Shown here: piece after piece, positions 24,282-32,997 of the stretch | How positions within the stretch are numbered: the first letter of the stretch is position 1 | How the letters are laid out: every line of letters begins with the position of its first letter | Notes under the pieces: generated by a model | What the model saw: the letters and a program-made list of their open reading frames with translations, nothing else | Told to the model about the DNA's origin: nothing | Databases searched by the model: none | Assembly: GCA_964348795.1 (NCBI GenBank) | Contig: CAYGDY010000003.1 | Span: forward strand, 62,001 to 126,000 | Reading direction: 5' to 3' | Source: JADLAT01 sp964348795 | Lineage (GTDB): Bacteria > Pseudomonadota > Alphaproteobacteria > Micavibrionales > Micavibrionaceae | Length of the DNA stretch: 64,000 nucleotides | Program-made: the position numbers and the translations under genes

Positions 24282-25160
24282 TCACATGGGAACATTGACG
24301 AGCAAGGATGCGATATCAATTCTGTTCGTGGGATGCAAGATGGTATTGCAGGTCACGATTTCTTTCACGCCACAATCCCGAAGATCCTGCCATGCCGTAT
24401 TCGCAAAGACCGCATGAATCCCCATACAGACAGGGGGCTTCAACCGTGCGGCTTGCAAATGCCTGACCGTTGCCATCATGGTGCGGGCGGTGGAAATAAT
24501 GTCATCAACAAGGACCGGCGTATGTGTTGTATAGACCCCGATATCGGGGATTGAAATCTCCACGTTCGTATCGCTATGACGCGTTTTGGTTAAAACGGTA
24601 CAGGGCACACCGGCCCGTCCTGCTATCTCTGCCACCCACTGCGCGCTTTCCTCGTCCGGACCGATGAGGAGCGGCGTTTCAACATTCTCCTTGATCCAGA
24701 CAGCCATTGCTTCGGCAACATGCACGACGACAACGGGAATAGTGTAGATTTCGTCCATCTTCCCGTAACGATGCAGATGGGGATCTATCGTTGTCAGGCC
24801 ATCAAAATGTCGGGAAAGAAAAGCCGCAAAAATTCTGGACGTCAGCGCCTCGCCTTCGTGGAATTTTTTATCCTGCCGCATATACCCCAGATAAGGCGCC
24901 ATCAGTTTGACAGATTTTGCCCCCAGCTCCCGCGCTGTTTCTGCAAAAAACGCAAGGGCCATCCCTTTTTCATCCGGACGATCCAGCGTGCACAACACCA
25001 CCACATCCCGTCCCGAAACATTTGAATCAATCCGGATCAATGTTTCCCCGTCAGGGAAGTGATGCAAGGTGAAATCACCCCGATCAAAACAGCCTGTCTC
25101 AAGCAAGGTTTTTGCAAGCCCTTCATTTCGTGGAAAAGCAAATAGCACCGCCATTGTCAC
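24282..25160 (-). CDS. PRPP-synthetase-like enzyme (ribose-phosphate pyrophosphokinase)
   Basis: The product is 292 residues, shorter than the roughly 310-residue housekeeping Prs. The PRPP-binding loop VLVDDIISTARTM is clear. In place of the usual DLHAxQIQGFF segment it has DPHLHRYGKMDEIYTI, marking a divergent subgroup. It overlaps the AMP-phosphorylase-type gene by 4 nt (ATGA). In this operon it may work in salvage of ribose phosphates released from nucleotides rather than general PRPP supply; this is inferred from context. Confidence 0.88.
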   Translation of the reverse strand: MTMAVLFAFPRNEGLAKTLLETGCFDRGDFTLHHFPDGETLIRIDSNVSGRDVVVLCTLDRPDEKGMALAFFAETARELGAKSVKLMAPYLGYMRQDKKFHEGEALTSRIFAAFLSRHFDGLTTIDPHLHRYGKMDEIYTIPVVVVHVAEAMAVWIKENVETPLLIGPDEESAQWVAEIAGRAGVPCTVLTKTRHSDTNVEISIPDIGVYTTHTPVLVDDIISTARTMMATVRHLQAARLKPPVCMGIHAVFANTAWQDLRDCGVKEIVTCNTILHPTNRIDIASLLVNVPM

Positions 25161-26662
25161 ACTTGTCCGATCCGGATAATATCATGCTCCCCGCGCAGGT
25201 AATGCAGGGCATATGCCAGCTCCCCGGGCGTAGCGGCATGAATTGTAAAAAGTGGCTGGTTTTTTTGCACGGACGTACCAACGGGCGTGTGAAGATCAAC
25301 ACCGGCCACCTTGTCGTGTGGCGCGCCCGCAAGCTTGGCGAGGCGGGCAATACGGCGATTATCAATCACCATAACTTTTCCTCCGGCAGGGGCTTCGATG
25401 GTATGCCTATGGTGCGCCACGGGGATGTCACGCAACCCGCCCTGCGCCGCGCAGATCGCCTGAAATTTTTTCCACGCCGTTCCGCTGTCCAGAATCTCCT
25501 GCGCAATTTTCAAACCACCGTTTTTGGGAACACCAGCAGAAAACTGCAATACCTTTCCGGCCAGCGCCAAGGCGTGTGCGCGCAAATCCTGCGGCGCATC
25601 CTTGTCCCCGCACAAGACAGACACAAAATCACGGGCTTCAAGGGCGGGACCTATGCCACGACCCACAGGCTGTGTGCCATCGCTGAAATGTGTCGCCACG
25701 GTTAGACCAAACTTCCCGCCAACATTTTTCAAATTTTCTGCCAGTTTTTCTCCCATCGTCATGCTACGCACTTTTGCTGTCGGTCCGATGGGCATATCAA
25801 TCAGGACATGGGTAGAACCGGCGGCAATTTTTTTGGACAAGACAGAGGCTACCAGTTGCCCCTCGCTATCCAGATCCAGAATTTTTTCGATACGGATCAG
25901 CAGGTCATCGGCAGGACTCAAGGAAACTGCCCCGCCCCAGACAATGCACCCGCCTTCCTGCTCCACGACACGCCGCATGGTCAGAGTATCCAGATCCACA
26001 GGCGCCACGACCTCCATGGCATCCGCAGTCCCCGCAGGGGATGTAATAGCCCGCGAGGATGTCTTGGGCATTGTCAAACCATATGCCGCGACGATCGAAA
26101 CAACGATAGGTGTGGTCCGGTTTCCAGGCAAGCCTCCAACGCTGTGTTTGTCGACAATCGGGCTTCCCGGCCATGTCATACGCTCCCCCGCATCGACCAT
26201 TGCCTGTGTCAGATCTGTGATTTCCCGTTCGTCCAGGTGGTTTCCAGCACACGCCGTCACAAACGAGGCGACTTCAATATCCGAATAGCGTGCGGCAACA
26301 ATGTCCGTGATAATTTCGTTGATGTTCGTAGCCGATAATGTATTCCCGTAAATTTTCGAGCGGACATGGCTCAAGGAACTGATCGGAGGGGGGTGGCTAA
26401 CCTGAACCATTTCCCCCTCGACAGCCCCCAGTACCTTCCACGCATATTCGGAAAAGCTGACTTCACATGCCTGCAATAACCCGTTCGTAACTTTATTCAG
26501 CGTGGCCGTCAGCGTTTTTCCCTTGTACATCACCAAGATACGGCCTTGGGATTCAAATCCTTCCGCCCGACACACCGCACAATCCGCATGCATATAGATG
26601 ACGGCTTCCTTGTAAGTATCGATGCCCAGATATTTCAGACGCACTTCATGCCCCCCCGTCAT
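25157..26662 (-). CDS. Thymidine/AMP phosphorylase family enzyme (AMP-phosphorylase type)
   Basis: The 501-residue protein carries an extra N-terminal domain (about residues 1-95), as in archaeal AMP phosphorylases, before the pyrimidine phosphorylase fold. The phosphate site reads KHSVGGLPGNRTTP and is followed by TSSRAITSPAGTADAMEVV. The GLPGNRTT form fits AMP phosphorylase rather than classical thymidine phosphorylase, which has GVGD. The likely reaction is a nucleoside monophosphate plus phosphate giving the base and ribose 1,5-bisphosphate. It overlaps both neighbours by 4 nt. Confidence 0.85.
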   Translation of the reverse strand: MTGGHEVRLKYLGIDTYKEAVIYMHADCAVCRAEGFESQGRILVMYKGKTLTATLNKVTNGLLQACEVSFSEYAWKVLGAVEGEMVQVSHPPPISSLSHVRSKIYGNTLSATNINEIITDIVAARYSDIEVASFVTACAGNHLDEREITDLTQAMVDAGERMTWPGSPIVDKHSVGGLPGNRTTPIVVSIVAAYGLTMPKTSSRAITSPAGTADAMEVVAPVDLDTLTMRRVVEQEGGCIVWGGAVSLSPADDLLIRIEKILDLDSEGQLVASVLSKKIAAGSTHVLIDMPIGPTAKVRSMTMGEKLAENLKNVGGKFGLTVATHFSDGTQPVGRGIGPALEARDFVSVLCGDKDAPQDLRAHALALAGKVLQFSAGVPKNGGLKIAQEILDSGTAWKKFQAICAAQGGLRDIPVAHHRHTIEAPAGGKVMVIDNRRIARLAKLAGAPHDKVAGVDLHTPVGTSVQKNQPLFTIHAATPGELAYALHYLRGEHDIIRIGQV

Positions 26663-28017
26663 GACAGCGTCTCACTCTGTGCATACGCGGGAACAATGGC
26701 ATGCCAACCAAATTTCTCTTCTATTTTCCGGCGAAGGCTTTCCGCCGCCACCGGTTCGCCATGCGTTATAAAAACCTTACGCGGCGCAGACCGGAAACTT
26801 TCCAGCCATGTCAGGATTTCTGCATAATCGGCATGGGCCGACACATTGTGCAGGTTTTCAATGCGGGCCCTGACCGCCCACATCTGACCATGGATTTTGA
26901 TCTCTTTTTCACCGGACACCAGCCTGTCGCCGCGTGTCCCAGGCGCCTGATAGCCTGCGAACAATATTGTACTACGCGCATCTCCCAGATAATTTTTCAA
27001 GTGATGCAATACCCGCCCGCCCGTTGCCATGCCGCTGGCGGAGATAATGATTTTCGGCATGACACTACTGTTCAGACTTCTGGAATCTTCGGCTGTGTGC
27101 AGATATGTTGCCACACGACACACATCCTCGCATTCCTCGGGCGAAAGACGATGATCGTCCATATGTTTGTGCAAAAGGTCTGTCGCATTGATTGCCATGG
27201 GACTGTCGAGATAGACAGGAATATCCGGAATGCGTTTTTCGCTTTTCAGAGTATACAGATAGTACAATATTTCCTGTGCCCGCCCCACAGCAAAAGCCGG
27301 CATGATCACTGTCCCGCCTTTTGCGATGGTCTCCCGTACGATACGGCCAATATCTTCCGCAGGATCATCCTTGTCATGGAGTCTGTCGCCATAAGTCGAT
27401 TCAAGGACCAGATAATCGGCCTCCTGAATCTTTGCAGGCGGTTTCATGACCGGATTATGCAGGCGGCCAATATCACCGGAAAAAAGAATCGTGGTCTGGC
27501 CATCACTGATCCGGATAAAAGAAGCCCCCAGAATATGTCCCGCCCGATGGAGCACAAAAGACAGTCCTCCCCCAAGGGCATGGGGCTGGCCAAACGAAAC
27601 CGGCCTGAAATACCCGAAACACCTGCGGGCCTCTTCTTCTGTATAAAGTGGCAAGGCAGAAGCGTGTTTGGTGTAGCCATAGCGGTTGGCACGCTCGGCA
27701 TCTTCTTCCTGAATATGGCCGCTGTCAGGCAACAAGATCTTGCACAGATCAAAGGTCGCCTCCGAACAAAAAATAGGGCCGTCAAATCCGTTTCGCACCA
27801 TTCTGGGGATGTAACCACTGTGATCCAGATGCGCATGGGTCAGGAGAATGGCATCCAATTTGCGAGGATCAACGAGCGGGGGCTCCCAGTTGCGCAAACG
27901 GAGCGCCTTGTGTCCCTGAAACAGTCCGCAATCGATCAGGATATTTTGTCCTGCGTGCTCCAGAAAATATTTGGAGCCGGTCACTGTTTCCGTTGCTCCC
28001 AAAAATGTCACTTTCAT
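26659..28017 (-). CDS. Beta-CASP metallo-beta-lactamase-fold ribonuclease
   Basis: The product is 452 residues. The metal site HAHLDH is at residues 61-66, with SGDIGR and ESTYGDR after it. The beta-CASP motifs ISASGMATGGR and NVSAHADY and a late ITHGEP complete the set. The family (CPSF73/YSH1-like) cuts or trims RNA. It is the first gene of a three-gene coupled operon with the nucleotide phosphorylase and PRPP-synthetase-like genes, so it may supply NMPs by degrading RNA. The family also includes enzymes of unknown substrate. Confidence 0.9.
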   Translation of the reverse strand: MKVTFLGATETVTGSKYFLEHAGQNILIDCGLFQGHKALRLRNWEPPLVDPRKLDAILLTHAHLDHSGYIPRMVRNGFDGPIFCSEATFDLCKILLPDSGHIQEEDAERANRYGYTKHASALPLYTEEEARRCFGYFRPVSFGQPHALGGGLSFVLHRAGHILGASFIRISDGQTTILFSGDIGRLHNPVMKPPAKIQEADYLVLESTYGDRLHDKDDPAEDIGRIVRETIAKGGTVIMPAFAVGRAQEILYYLYTLKSEKRIPDIPVYLDSPMAINATDLLHKHMDDHRLSPEECEDVCRVATYLHTAEDSRSLNSSVMPKIIISASGMATGGRVLHHLKNYLGDARSTILFAGYQAPGTRGDRLVSGEKEIKIHGQMWAVRARIENLHNVSAHADYAEILTWLESFRSAPRKVFITHGEPVAAESLRRKIEEKFGWHAIVPAYAQSETLS

Positions 28018-28020
28018 TGA

Positions 28021-28522
28021 AACGCCTTACCGATCAAAGACAGACCATCCCACGATACCGTGGCATCAGAAATTTTTACGAAAAAACATAAAACCCTTCT
28101 GACGAGGGAGCATAAGATATCTGCACAAAAATAGGAAGGTTTTTGAGGCGTTGCGCCCTATAATCTCTCTGTGGTTCATCATGCCGATGATCTGCGCGTG
28201 TTGCGGCGCCTGTCAATGCCCACGATTCTGTCTGATGGTTGCATTTTATGCGCTTATTAAATTTGGGTGTGCACCGTTGAATCTGTATTGTAAACAAAAA
28301 AAAGTGCAGGTATAGTTCTTCCCACTCTGAGTACACCTTGTCGATGCGATGTGCGCGTTGTGCGGAGAGGTTGTGTTTCTGTGAAGAGATTTTTTTATTC
28401 CAGAGGGGAGGAACGTGCTGGTTTTGCGCCCTGTTTTGCATGCTGGTGTATTCCAATGTCACTGTGTTCTTCTCCGAACTATCCTGCGTATATTCAACAC
28501 CATAAATCCTGGGAGGACTTCT
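28021..28522. other. Divergent intergenic region of about 500 nt
   Basis: This region lies between the beta-CASP gene (minus) and the chemoreceptor (plus). Open frames in it have no family features or plausible initiation. GGGAGG at 28511-28516 is the ribosome site of the chemoreceptor. I found no clear FNR box, sigma-54 promoter or RNA gene. A TTTGATC half-site near 28034-28040 (minus) resembles half of an FNR/CRP-type site but has no partner. Confidence 0.5.
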
Positions 28523-30007
28523 ATGTTTAATATCAAACGCGCCGCTGGCTCAGCCAACAATTTTGAACAGATGGTTGAAAATATGCCAACCAACGTCATG
28601 ATGTGCGATCTAAAAGATTTTCGTATTACCTACATGAATGAGTCGACACGCCGGACGTTGCGCAATATCGAGCATGTCCTGCCCGTGAAGGTTGATGCCC
28701 TGATCGGACAGACGATCGACATTTTCCACAAAAATCCTGCACACCAGCGCCGCATGCTGTCCAATCCTGCTAACCTGCCACACAAAGCCCGTATTTCTGT
28801 TGGCGGTGAAATTCTTGACCTTCTGGTTTCGGCCATTACAGACACCCGCGGGAACTATATCGCGCCCATGTTGACATGGGAACTCGTGACGGAAAAAGTC
28901 AGACTTGAAGACGAGCAGACCCGACTGATGAAGATGCTGGATGATATGCCGATTGCTGTCATAACGTGCGACCTTGACCTGAAAATCAATTACATCAACA
29001 AGACCAGTATTGACACCTTGCGGCCCCTGCAAAGTCTTATGCCGGTGCCGGTCGACAAGCTTCTGGGGCAAACAATCGATATCTTCCATAAAAATCCGTC
29101 ACACCAGCGGAGACTTTTGGGAGACCCCAAAAATCTCCCGCACAAAGCCAAAATCAAATTGGGGAACGAGACACTGGATCTGAGGGTTTCTGCTATTATG
29201 GACAAGGATGGAAAACATCAGGGGGCCATGTTGTCATGGTCCGTCGTCACCGCCAATGTGAAGCTGGCCGATGATTTTGAGTCTGGTGTCAAATCCCTTG
29301 TCGAGAGCGTCACGGCTTCAGCACATGAAATGCAGGTCACTGCACAGTCCCTCTCTGCTGTGGCGGAGGAAACCGATCAACAATCCTCAAGCGTGGCGGC
29401 GGCCTCTGAAGAATTGACGGCTTCGGTGAACGAAATTTCACGACAATTGGTGGAAGCCACAAAGGTCGTGGATATTGCCGTCGCTGAATCGGCCAAATCC
29501 GACAAAATGGTGGGTGACCTGGTACAGGCGGCCGACAAGGTAGGAGAGGTCACCCAGATGATCGCCCAGATTGCCGACCAGACCAACTTGCTGGCTCTGA
29601 ACGCGACAATCGAGGCGGCCCGCGCCGGAGAAGCCGGAAAGGGCTTTTCGGTTGTTGCCTCCGAGGTAAAATCCCTTGCCAACCAGACCGCAAAAGCCAC
29701 AGGAGATATTGAACAGCAAATCAAAGGCATTCAGGAATCCAGTAAAACAACGGCCACCGCGATTCAGGAAATCGCGAGTGTCATCAGTACAATCAGAGAG
29801 ATCAGCACCTCTATCTCCAGCGCGGTTGAGGAACAATCTGCCGCAACACGGGAAGTCTCGACAAATATTGTAGCTGTCAAGGAGGCCGCGCAAGAAACAG
29901 GACGTTCTTCAAACTCTGTTCTTGGGAACGCGCAAACCTTGCTGGATCGTTCAACTAAGCTACAGGAACAGGTTGACAGCTTCCTTGAAAAAGTACGGGC
30001 CATGTAA
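28523..30007 (+). CDS. Soluble chemoreceptor with tandem PAS domains
   Basis: The 494-residue methyl-accepting protein has no membrane segment or signal peptide, so it should sense an internal cue. Two PAS domains at about 13-125 and 133-247 are near copies, with GQTIDIFHKNP at 62-72 and again at 182-192. The signalling tip AQIADQTNLLALNATIEAA (about 348-366) is complete. GGGAGG at 28511-28516 supports ATG 28523 over an in-frame start 108 nt upstream. It sits next to a block of kinases and regulators. The ligand or cofactor (haem, FAD) is not determined. Confidence 0.92.
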   Translation: MFNIKRAAGSANNFEQMVENMPTNVMMCDLKDFRITYMNESTRRTLRNIEHVLPVKVDALIGQTIDIFHKNPAHQRRMLSNPANLPHKARISVGGEILDLLVSAITDTRGNYIAPMLTWELVTEKVRLEDEQTRLMKMLDDMPIAVITCDLDLKINYINKTSIDTLRPLQSLMPVPVDKLLGQTIDIFHKNPSHQRRLLGDPKNLPHKAKIKLGNETLDLRVSAIMDKDGKHQGAMLSWSVVTANVKLADDFESGVKSLVESVTASAHEMQVTAQSLSAVAEETDQQSSSVAAASEELTASVNEISRQLVEATKVVDIAVAESAKSDKMVGDLVQAADKVGEVTQMIAQIADQTNLLALNATIEAARAGEAGKGFSVVASEVKSLANQTAKATGDIEQQIKGIQESSKTTATAIQEIASVISTIREISTSISSAVEEQSAATREVSTNIVAVKEAAQETGRSSNSVLGNAQTLLDRSTKLQEQVDSFLEKVRAM

Positions 30008-30016
30008 CACTTTCCG

Positions 30017-30760
30017 TCACAGGCCCGCCGCAGGACAAAAACGCTCCGGTTTATCTAGGCCGGAGCGTTTTGCAAGAGAAAAGGAAACGCTGGTCCCGTT
30101 TTCTTCCCCTTCAGAATCAATCCATATCTCTCCACCATGACGCCGGACAATTTTACGGGCAAAAGTCAGACCCGCGCCAATCCCACAATAGGCATCGGGT
30201 TCCAGCCGTTTGAAGAGACGAAAAACCTCTTCATGATATTCTCTGGCAATGCCAATTCCATTGTCTCTGATTTCAAAACACCATGTATCGTCCCGCTCCG
30301 TCGCCGAAAGAAAAATTCTTCTCGGGTCCGTTTTTCCCCTGTGAAATTTCAGGGCATTGTCGATCAGATGGTAAAACAGGCATTGAATCTGTTTGGGTTC
30401 GACCACAAGCGTTGGCAGGACACCGCATATTATGTCCGGTCTATATGCATGCATAACGTCCTCCAGCTCTTGCAGGGCGGCGGATACAACATCATTCAAC
30501 GGTATTGCCCTGTACGGTTCGGCACGTGTATCAAGACGGGAAAACATCAGGAGCGCCCTTTTCATACCCTCTATCTTCTGCAGGGAGCTTTCGAGAAATT
30601 CTACATATGCTTCTTCTTCCGGTGAAAGACCGTCCTTGCGCGCATCTATCAAAAGTCTGGTGAATTCCCGCACATGCCGGAGCGGCGCACCCAGATCATG
30701 CGAAACAATATACGCAAAATCCGCATAGTCCTGTACAATCTGTTCTACGTTAAGAGACAT
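30017..30760 (-). CDS. Short sensor-less histidine kinase
   Basis: The product is about 247 residues and contains only the dimerisation/phosphoacceptor and ATPase domains. The H-box is FAYIVSHDLGAPLRHV, the N-box LIDNALKFH, and the G-boxes are DNGIGI and GIGAGLTFARK. There is no sensor, so input may come from protein partners. The start chosen (ATG 30760) overlaps the upstream receiver gene by 11 nt, marking a kinase/receiver pair; ATGs at 30778 and 30823 are possible. Its H-box resembles that of the FixL-like kinase upstream. Confidence 0.85.
   Translation of the reverse strand: MSLNVEQIVQDYADFAYIVSHDLGAPLRHVREFTRLLIDARKDGLSPEEEAYVEFLESSLQKIEGMKRALLMFSRLDTRAEPYRAIPLNDVVSAALQELEDVMHAYRPDIICGVLPTLVVEPKQIQCLFYHLIDNALKFHRGKTDPRRIFLSATERDDTWCFEIRDNGIGIAREYHEEVFRLFKRLEPDAYCGIGAGLTFARKIVRRHGGEIWIDSEGEENGTSVSFSLAKRSGLDKPERFCPAAGL
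30040..30072. terminator. Bidirectional terminator hairpin
   Basis: ACGCTCCGG (30041-30049) pairs with CCGGAGCGT (30060-30068). Four A precede the stem and four T follow it, so it can act on both strands. It lies between the convergent chemoreceptor and histidine kinase genes and overlaps the last codons of the kinase. Confidence 0.75.
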
Positions 30761-31217
30761 TTTGATTGTTCTGTTCATCCGGATGTGGTGGCAGAGCCAC
30801 GATACCAAACCAGAAATTTTCAATGACAGAGGCTACCGTGCCAAATTTTTCTACTGTCACAGGCTTGACGATATAGCTGTTGGCGTGGAGATCATAACTC
30901 TCCAATATATCTTTTTCTGCTTTGGAACTGGTGAGAATAACCACGGGAATCATCCGCAAGGCGGGATCTTTTTTGATCTCTTCCAGTACCTGTTTACCAT
31001 CTTTTTTAGGAAGGTTGATATCGAGCAGGATGATATCGGGTCTGTTTTTTACATTGTCCTTAAGCATTTTCAGGGCGATTTCTCCGTCTTCCGCAACCGT
31101 GATCGTATTGTTTAACCGCGCCTTTTCAAAAACTTTCTTTGTCAGAAAAACATCGCCTTCATTATCTTCCACCAGAAAAATTTCTACAGGTTTTCCTTGT
31201 ATGCAGTGTGCGGTCAT
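30750..31217 (-). CDS. Rcp1-type single-domain response regulator
   Basis: The 155-residue receiver has acidic residues in FLVEDNEGD, phospho-acceptor D66 in ILLDINLP and the lysine in YIVKPV. There is no output domain. The EDNEGDVFLTKK start is typical of Rcp1-like regulators that pair with PAS or phytochrome kinases. AAAGGG precedes the ATG. It overlaps the kinase downstream and lies 78 nt after the FixL-like kinase, so it could accept phosphate from either. Confidence 0.9.
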   Translation of the reverse strand: MTAHCIQGKPVEIFLVEDNEGDVFLTKKVFEKARLNNTITVAEDGEIALKMLKDNVKNRPDIILLDINLPKKDGKQVLEEIKKDPALRMIPVVILTSSKAEKDILESYDLHANSYIVKPVTVEKFGTVASVIENFWFGIVALPPHPDEQNNQNVS

Positions 31218-31295
31218 AAGCGTGCCCTTTTCTTTAACGGGGAGGAATGTACGACAAGAGTGAACCAGAAATTTGCATGGATAGGCCCCTATCCA

Positions 31296-32807
31296 TCATG
31301 CGGCCTTTCTTTCAGGCTTTTTTTTCGGAACAGTAAAATAAAATGTAGACCCCTTTCCAAGCTGTGAGGTTGCCCATATTTTGCCATCCAGACTTTCAAC
31401 AATTTTTTTGCATACGGCCAGACCAATCCCCGTACCCTTGTATTCTTTTTTGCCATGGAGACGCTTGAAAATGATAAAAATCTGTTCGAGATATTCTTCC
31501 TTCATACCAATGCCGTTATCGGATACAGAGAACAACCATTCAGTCCCCCGATCCTCAGCCTGAATACAGATCGCCGGCGCCCTGTCTTTTGCCTTGTACT
31601 TGAGAGCATTGCCAATCAAATTCTGCATCAGGCTGACAAACCGGACGGGGTTGGCATAAATAGTAGGCAAATCCCCCAGCGTGACCAGAGCCTTCGTATC
31701 CCCGATACTCTCCTTCAGGTTTGCAAGAGCCAATTCCGTATGGGATGTGCCATCAACGCTGGAAAGGCCCGCCCCTTCTGAACCAATACGTGAATATTCC
31801 AGCAGATCACTCACCAGTGCCTGCATCCGCCGTGCCGCATCAATGATGAAGTGCATATACTCCACAGCCTGTTGATCCAGACTGGCCCCATATTCCTCTT
31901 TCAGGAGGCTGGTGAAATTGGCCACCATACGAAGGGGTTCCTGTAGATCGTGCGAAGCGATATAGGCAAAGCGCTCCAGTTCCTCGTTCGAGCGCATCAT
32001 TTCTTCTTCAGCTTTTTTGCGATCCCCGATCTCACTGACGGACCCCACCATACGGACCGGCGCGCCCTTTTCATTCCACACCGCAAGGCCACACGCCCGT
32101 ATCCACACATAGTTTCCATCCATCCGGCACAGTCTATATTCTACGTCATAGATATTGTCTTTCTGCAAATGCCCTTCCAGCATTCTGATGGTATATTCAC
32201 GATCCTCCGGATGAAGCATGCTCTTGAATTTATCGAGAGTGGGAGCATAAGACGGATCTGTTATACCCACAATCTCCATAAACTTGGGCGACCAGTAGAT
32301 CGTTCCGGCCAGGATATTCCAGTCCCACAGCCCCACGCCCATACCTTTGACAGCCAAATCATACCTCTGCTCGCTCTCGAACAACTTCTGTTCTATTTTT
32401 TTCCTCTCCGATATATCCCGAACAATACCGCTGAAGATTTTTTGCCCCCCCAGATTGACTTGACTGACAGACAGATCCAGAGGAAAGATGGTTCCATCCT
32501 TTCGTTTGGCCTCGACTTCACGGCCTATCCCGATGACCTTCCCTTGGCCACTCTCCAGATAATTTTTGATATAGCCATCATGTCCACTGTGATAGGGTTC
32601 TGGCATCAACATTTTGATGTTTTTTCCAATCACCTCCTCAGGCGTATAGCCAAAAATGCGCGTGGCAGAAGGGTTGAACGTCTGGATAAGACCATGGTCA
32701 TCAATCGTCATCACACCGTCTATGATGGTATTCAAAACGGCCTCGAGACGCGCGGCGTCACCATCTGCCTTTTCTTCAGAGAATTTCGTTCCAGTTTTTT
32801 CAGACAT
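31296..32807 (-). CDS. FixL-like PAS histidine kinase
   Basis: The product is about 503 residues without membrane segments. PAS1 (about 20-140) contains MPEPYHSGHDGYI and GIGREVEAKRKDG. H76 and R96 are spaced as the haem ligand H200 and the O2-sensing R220 of Bradyrhizobium FixL. A second PAS with PAC motif (about 150-275) follows, then HisKA (FAYIASHDLQEPLRMV) and an ATPase domain (DNGIGM, GTGIGLAVCKK). AGGGGA just before ATG 32807 decides the start. Oxygen or NO sensing through haem is inferred from the motif. Confidence 0.85.
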   Translation of the reverse strand: MSEKTGTKFSEEKADGDAARLEAVLNTIIDGVMTIDDHGLIQTFNPSATRIFGYTPEEVIGKNIKMLMPEPYHSGHDGYIKNYLESGQGKVIGIGREVEAKRKDGTIFPLDLSVSQVNLGGQKIFSGIVRDISERKKIEQKLFESEQRYDLAVKGMGVGLWDWNILAGTIYWSPKFMEIVGITDPSYAPTLDKFKSMLHPEDREYTIRMLEGHLQKDNIYDVEYRLCRMDGNYVWIRACGLAVWNEKGAPVRMVGSVSEIGDRKKAEEEMMRSNEELERFAYIASHDLQEPLRMVANFTSLLKEEYGASLDQQAVEYMHFIIDAARRMQALVSDLLEYSRIGSEGAGLSSVDGTSHTELALANLKESIGDTKALVTLGDLPTIYANPVRFVSLMQNLIGNALKYKAKDRAPAICIQAEDRGTEWLFSVSDNGIGMKEEYLEQIFIIFKRLHGKKEYKGTGIGLAVCKKIVESLDGKIWATSQLGKGSTFYFTVPKKKPERKAA

Positions 32808-32997
32808 GTTCCCCTGACCACACAATGCAAGACAGGAACAAAAATAGAGCGTTTTTAAGGGATAGAAAAATTATTTTTTTGCAAATACGCCTGTATGCTC
32901 TTCCGGAAACTGCACAATTTTCCTGACGCATACAATGGTCTGATGGATATTCTGAAAGCACGATGCGTGTTATCCTTCCCCAAAAGGGGGAATCAAT

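Noticed and set aside
26701..28020. 439-codon open frame opposite the beta-CASP gene
   Set aside because: It is a full-length shadow of a gene with complete metal-site motifs.
28076..28462. 128-codon minus-strand frame in the gap before the chemoreceptor
   Set aside because: No ribosome site, no domain, and a composition like non-coding sequence.
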